From an uncultured Collinsella sp. (lineage in GTDB: Bacteria; Actinomycetota; Coriobacteriia; Coriobacteriales; Coriobacteriaceae): a DNA stretch of 7,195 nt. The stretch covers positions 1-7,195 of the forward strand of contig USTC01000047.1 in the NCBI GenBank assembly GCA_900557505.1. Direction: 5' to 3'. Shown here in pieces: positions 5,429 through 7,195 of the stretch. The notes below the pieces were generated by a model. It ran no database searches. It saw only the letters and a list, made by a program, of their open reading frames with translations, and had not been told where the DNA came from. The position numbers were made by a program, and so were the translations under genes. Positions within the stretch are counted from its first letter, which is position 1. Each line of letters begins with the position of its first letter.

Positions 5429-6790
5429 ATGCTGCGTAGAAAAATAGCGGCAGAGCTGGAGCGTTGGCTGAAGTCTTCCGAGCAAAAGGCCTTGTTCATT
5501 ACGGGTTCTCGCCAGATTGGCAAAAGCTATTCGATTCGCGCATTTGGCAAAGCCAACCATGCAACCTACATCGAGCTTAACCTCATGGAAAACCGCCAGG
5601 CAAAAGATGCTCTTCTTGAGGCGCGGGATGCCGATGATTTCATCAGCAGGGTGACGCTTCTTTCGGGAAAGTCGATTGCGCCAGGCAAAACGCTCGTGTT
5701 TATCGATGAGGTCCAAGAGGCCCCCGACATCATGACGATGGCAAAGTTCCTTGTTGAGGACGGGAGGTGCCGTTGGGCGTTTTCGGGGTCAATGCTCGGG
5801 ACTCAGTTCAAGGGCGTCAGGTCCTATCCCGTGGGGTATGTTCACGAGCTTAGGATGTTCCCGCTCGATTTTGAGGAGTTTTGCTGGGCAATCGGGGTGA
5901 GCGAGGGGGCTCGCCAAACGATACGTGACGCGTGTATCAGCGAGAGGCCCGTTCCTGATTACATTCATGACGCGATGATGGCAAACTTCAGGACCTATAC
6001 CGTTGTCGGCGGAATGCCGGAGGTCGTGCAGCGTTTCCTTGACACGCAGGGCGACCTTGCCTCTGTTCGTCAGCTACAGTCAGAGCTCAACGAACAGTAC
6101 CGGCGGGATATCTCCAAGTATGCAAGCGGGCGAGCCCTTCAGGTACAGAGCATCTACGATCAGCTCCCTATTATGCTCGAGGGCGAAAACAAGCGCTTCG
6201 TGCTCAATTCCATTGACCCCAAGGCTCACTACGAGAAGTATCAGCGAGATTTTGTATGGCTTGTCGACGCCGGCGTTGCTCTCAAAGCCGATATCGTAAC
6301 CGAGCCAAAATCGCCCCTGCTCAAGACGGCACGGCCATCGCAGTTCAAGCTATATCAATCGGATGTGGGCATGTTGATGGCGCGCTACCCCGTTGGGGTC
6401 GCCCAAGCGGCGTATCTTGATAGCAAAGAGCCCAATCTGGGCGGCATTTACGAAAACGTGGTGGCCCAGCAGCTGGCTGCCCAAAATCGCCAGCTTTACT
6501 ACTATCAGACAAAAAAGCGCGGTGAAGTGGACTTTGTGGTCGATGGACCGGATGGGACGGCTGTTCCGATCGAGGTTAAATCGGGCTCCTATTACCACGC
6601 GCACGCTGCGCTCGGTCATGTGCTTGATACGGCTGAATATGGCGTAAGGCTCGGGATTGTTTTCTCGAGAGGCAACGTTGAGCGCAACGGAGCGGTTCTC
6701 TATTTGCCGCTATATGCGACCTGGGCCCTTTCGGATGTTTTGGGCGACTCCTGCGCCGAGGGGATAAAGTTGGAGGTCAAGCCGGTCTAG
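5429..6790 (+). CDS. AAA_14/DUF4143 ATP-binding protein
   Basis: A 453-residue soluble P-loop ATPase of the AAA_14 plus DUF4143 type, a family common in bacteria and archaea with no settled function. Walker A is GSRQIGKS (26-33) and Walker B is LVFIDEVQEAPD (89-100). A sensor-like WAFSGSMLG (116-124) and the family's PVGYVHELRMFPLDFEEF (134-151) follow. The DUF4143 part spans about 186-390. It ends in a PD-(D/E)XK-like pattern: E342 (GGIYENVV), D368 (GEVDFVV) and E382-x-K384 (IEVKSG), suggesting a nuclease-type fold that may or may not cut DNA. The frame is open from an ATG at 5408, but that ATG lies in a repeat without a ribosome site. The ATG at 5429 follows GAGGGGAGAG and is preferred. It stands alone between two matching palindromes, with an apparently lower GC content than its neighbours by eye, which hints at horizontal gain. 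Confidence 0.9.
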   Translation: MLRRKIAAELERWLKSSEQKALFITGSRQIGKSYSIRAFGKANHATYIELNLMENRQAKDALLEARDADDFISRVTLLSGKSIAPGKTLVFIDEVQEAPDIMTMAKFLVEDGRCRWAFSGSMLGTQFKGVRSYPVGYVHELRMFPLDFEEFCWAIGVSEGARQTIRDACISERPVPDYIHDAMMANFRTYTVVGGMPEVVQRFLDTQGDLASVRQLQSELNEQYRRDISKYASGRALQVQSIYDQLPIMLEGENKRFVLNSIDPKAHYEKYQRDFVWLVDAGVALKADIVTEPKSPLLKTARPSQFKLYQSDVGMLMARYPVGVAQAAYLDSKEPNLGGIYENVVAQQLAAQNRQLYYYQTKKRGEVDFVVDGPDGTAVPIEVKSGSYYHAHAALGHVLDTAEYGVRLGIVFSRGNVERNGAVLYLPLYATWALSDVLGDSCAEGIKLEVKPV

Positions 6791-6802
6791 GGCCAGTCCC
6801 GG

Positions 6803-6833
6803 ATGTGACAAAGGGGCAGTCCCTTTGTCACAT
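6803..6833. repeat. Dispersed palindrome, copy 2 (right of the ATPase gene)
   Basis: Left arm ATGTGACAAAGGG (6803-6815), loop GCAGT, right arm CCCTTTGTCACAT (6821-6833): perfect over 13 bp. It begins 12 bases after the ATPase stop and matches the copy at 5255-5287 at 29 of 33 positions. Three of the four differences lie in the loop or the right arm. It may also slow or end transcription between the convergent genes. Confidence 0.8.
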
Positions 6834-6837
6834 TCAT

Positions 6838-6866
6838 GAGCGTGGATTTTCTCCCACGCTCGTTTT
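6838..6866 (+). terminator. Likely intrinsic terminator of the ATPase gene
   Basis: GAGCGTGG (6838-6845) and CCACGCTC (6854-6861) form a perfect 8-bp GC-rich stem with an 8-base loop, followed by GTTTTAT. This is the form of a rho-independent terminator for plus-strand transcription, 48 bases after the ATPase stop. The T-run is short. Read on the minus strand it has no U-tract, so it is unlikely to end the phosphatase transcript efficiently. Confidence 0.6.
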
Positions 6867-6907
6867 ATGCCGATGGCGTGGCCCGTGTGTCCGCGCCGCC
6901 CGAGCGC

Positions 6908-7195
6908 CTACAGCTGCTCAAGCATAGCGGTGCAACCGGCAAGTACGTCGCGGTACGTGGCATCGAAATTGCCGGTGTACCAGGGGTCGGCCACGTCGCT
7001 GGGGCGCTCGGTCCAATCGAGTAAGCGCGTAATCTTGCCGTCGGGGTCGTCGCTAAAGATGCGACGCAGGCCGCGGGCGTTCTCGTCGTCCATATAGACA
7101 ATGTGGTCCCAGTCGCCATACTCCGCGCGACGCACCTGGCGGGCACGGTGCGCAACGATGGGAATCCCGACTTCACGCAGCTTGGCGACGGTACC
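6908..7195 (-). CDS. Low-molecular-weight protein tyrosine phosphatase, C-terminal part
   Basis: The final 95 residues of a small cytoplasmic phosphatase that removes phosphate from protein tyrosine (or arginine in some relatives). The gene enters from the right edge, so the N-terminal catalytic CX5R loop is not visible. What is seen fits the family in order: GTVAKLREVGIP and HRARQV, then YGDWDHIVYMDDENARGL (26-43 of this fragment), and near the end DVADPWYTGNF (67-77), which holds the general-acid Asp of the D-P-(W/Y) loop at fragment position 70. The stop is TAG at 6910-6908. It is convergent with the ATPase gene and about 117 bases from its stop. Nothing in the window identifies its substrate or links it to a kinase or capsule locus. 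Confidence 0.92.
   Translation of the reverse strand, partial: GTVAKLREVGIPIVAHRARQVRRAEYGDWDHIVYMDDENARGLRRIFSDDPDGKITRLLDWTERPSDVADPWYTGNFDATYRDVLAGCTAMLEQL

Noticed and set aside
6836..7024. Plus-strand open frame of 62 codons after the ATPase gene
   Set aside because: It starts in the terminator hairpin and then runs antisense to the phosphatase gene.

Overview
This GC-rich window carries tightly packed genes with short overlaps. It looks like a chromosome of the class Coriobacteriia, with Collinsella or a close relative as the best guess. That guess rests on codon and base composition, protein style and the dispersed palindromic repeats; no rRNA or other marker gene is present to confirm it. 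The genes are mostly housekeeping or small accessory genes. I do not see a complete, clearly new multi-gene system. The least-explained parts are the intergenic DNA and the surroundings of the ATPase gene.

Region 1 (1-3625, minus strand) is a three-gene operon read right to left. It encodes a MarR-type repressor, a type IV ABC exporter subunit with a degenerate nucleotide-binding site, and a second ABC half-transporter that runs off the left edge just before its ATPase motifs. A near-consensus promoter followed directly by a palindrome (likely operator) precedes marR. Both internal junctions are 8-base stop/start overlaps, so the genes are probably translationally coupled. The two half-transporters most likely form one heterodimeric drug or lipid exporter controlled by the repressor.

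Region 2 (about 3542-4099) is a 558-base gap with no convincing gene. It is crowded with inverted repeats: a 12-bp hairpin, a bulged hairpin, and a perfect 22-bp inverted repeat. It also holds five copies of a GGGGACGTT-like word in both orientations. It looks like dispersed, mobile-type palindromic DNA.

Region 3 (4100-5246, plus strand) is a two-gene operon: a pyridoxal/pyridoxamine kinase of the ribokinase fold, overlapping by 8 bases with a small Cys-rich protein that resembles the TIGR04076 family.

Region 4 (5255-6866) is a single-gene cassette. A AAA_14/DUF4143 ATPase with a PD-(D/E)XK-like C-terminus is bracketed by two near-identical 33-base palindromes. Three short direct repeats at exact 33-base spacing precede it, and a likely intrinsic terminator follows it.

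Region 5 (6908-7195, minus strand) is the C-terminal part of a low-molecular-weight protein tyrosine phosphatase, convergent to the ATPase gene and cut by the right edge.
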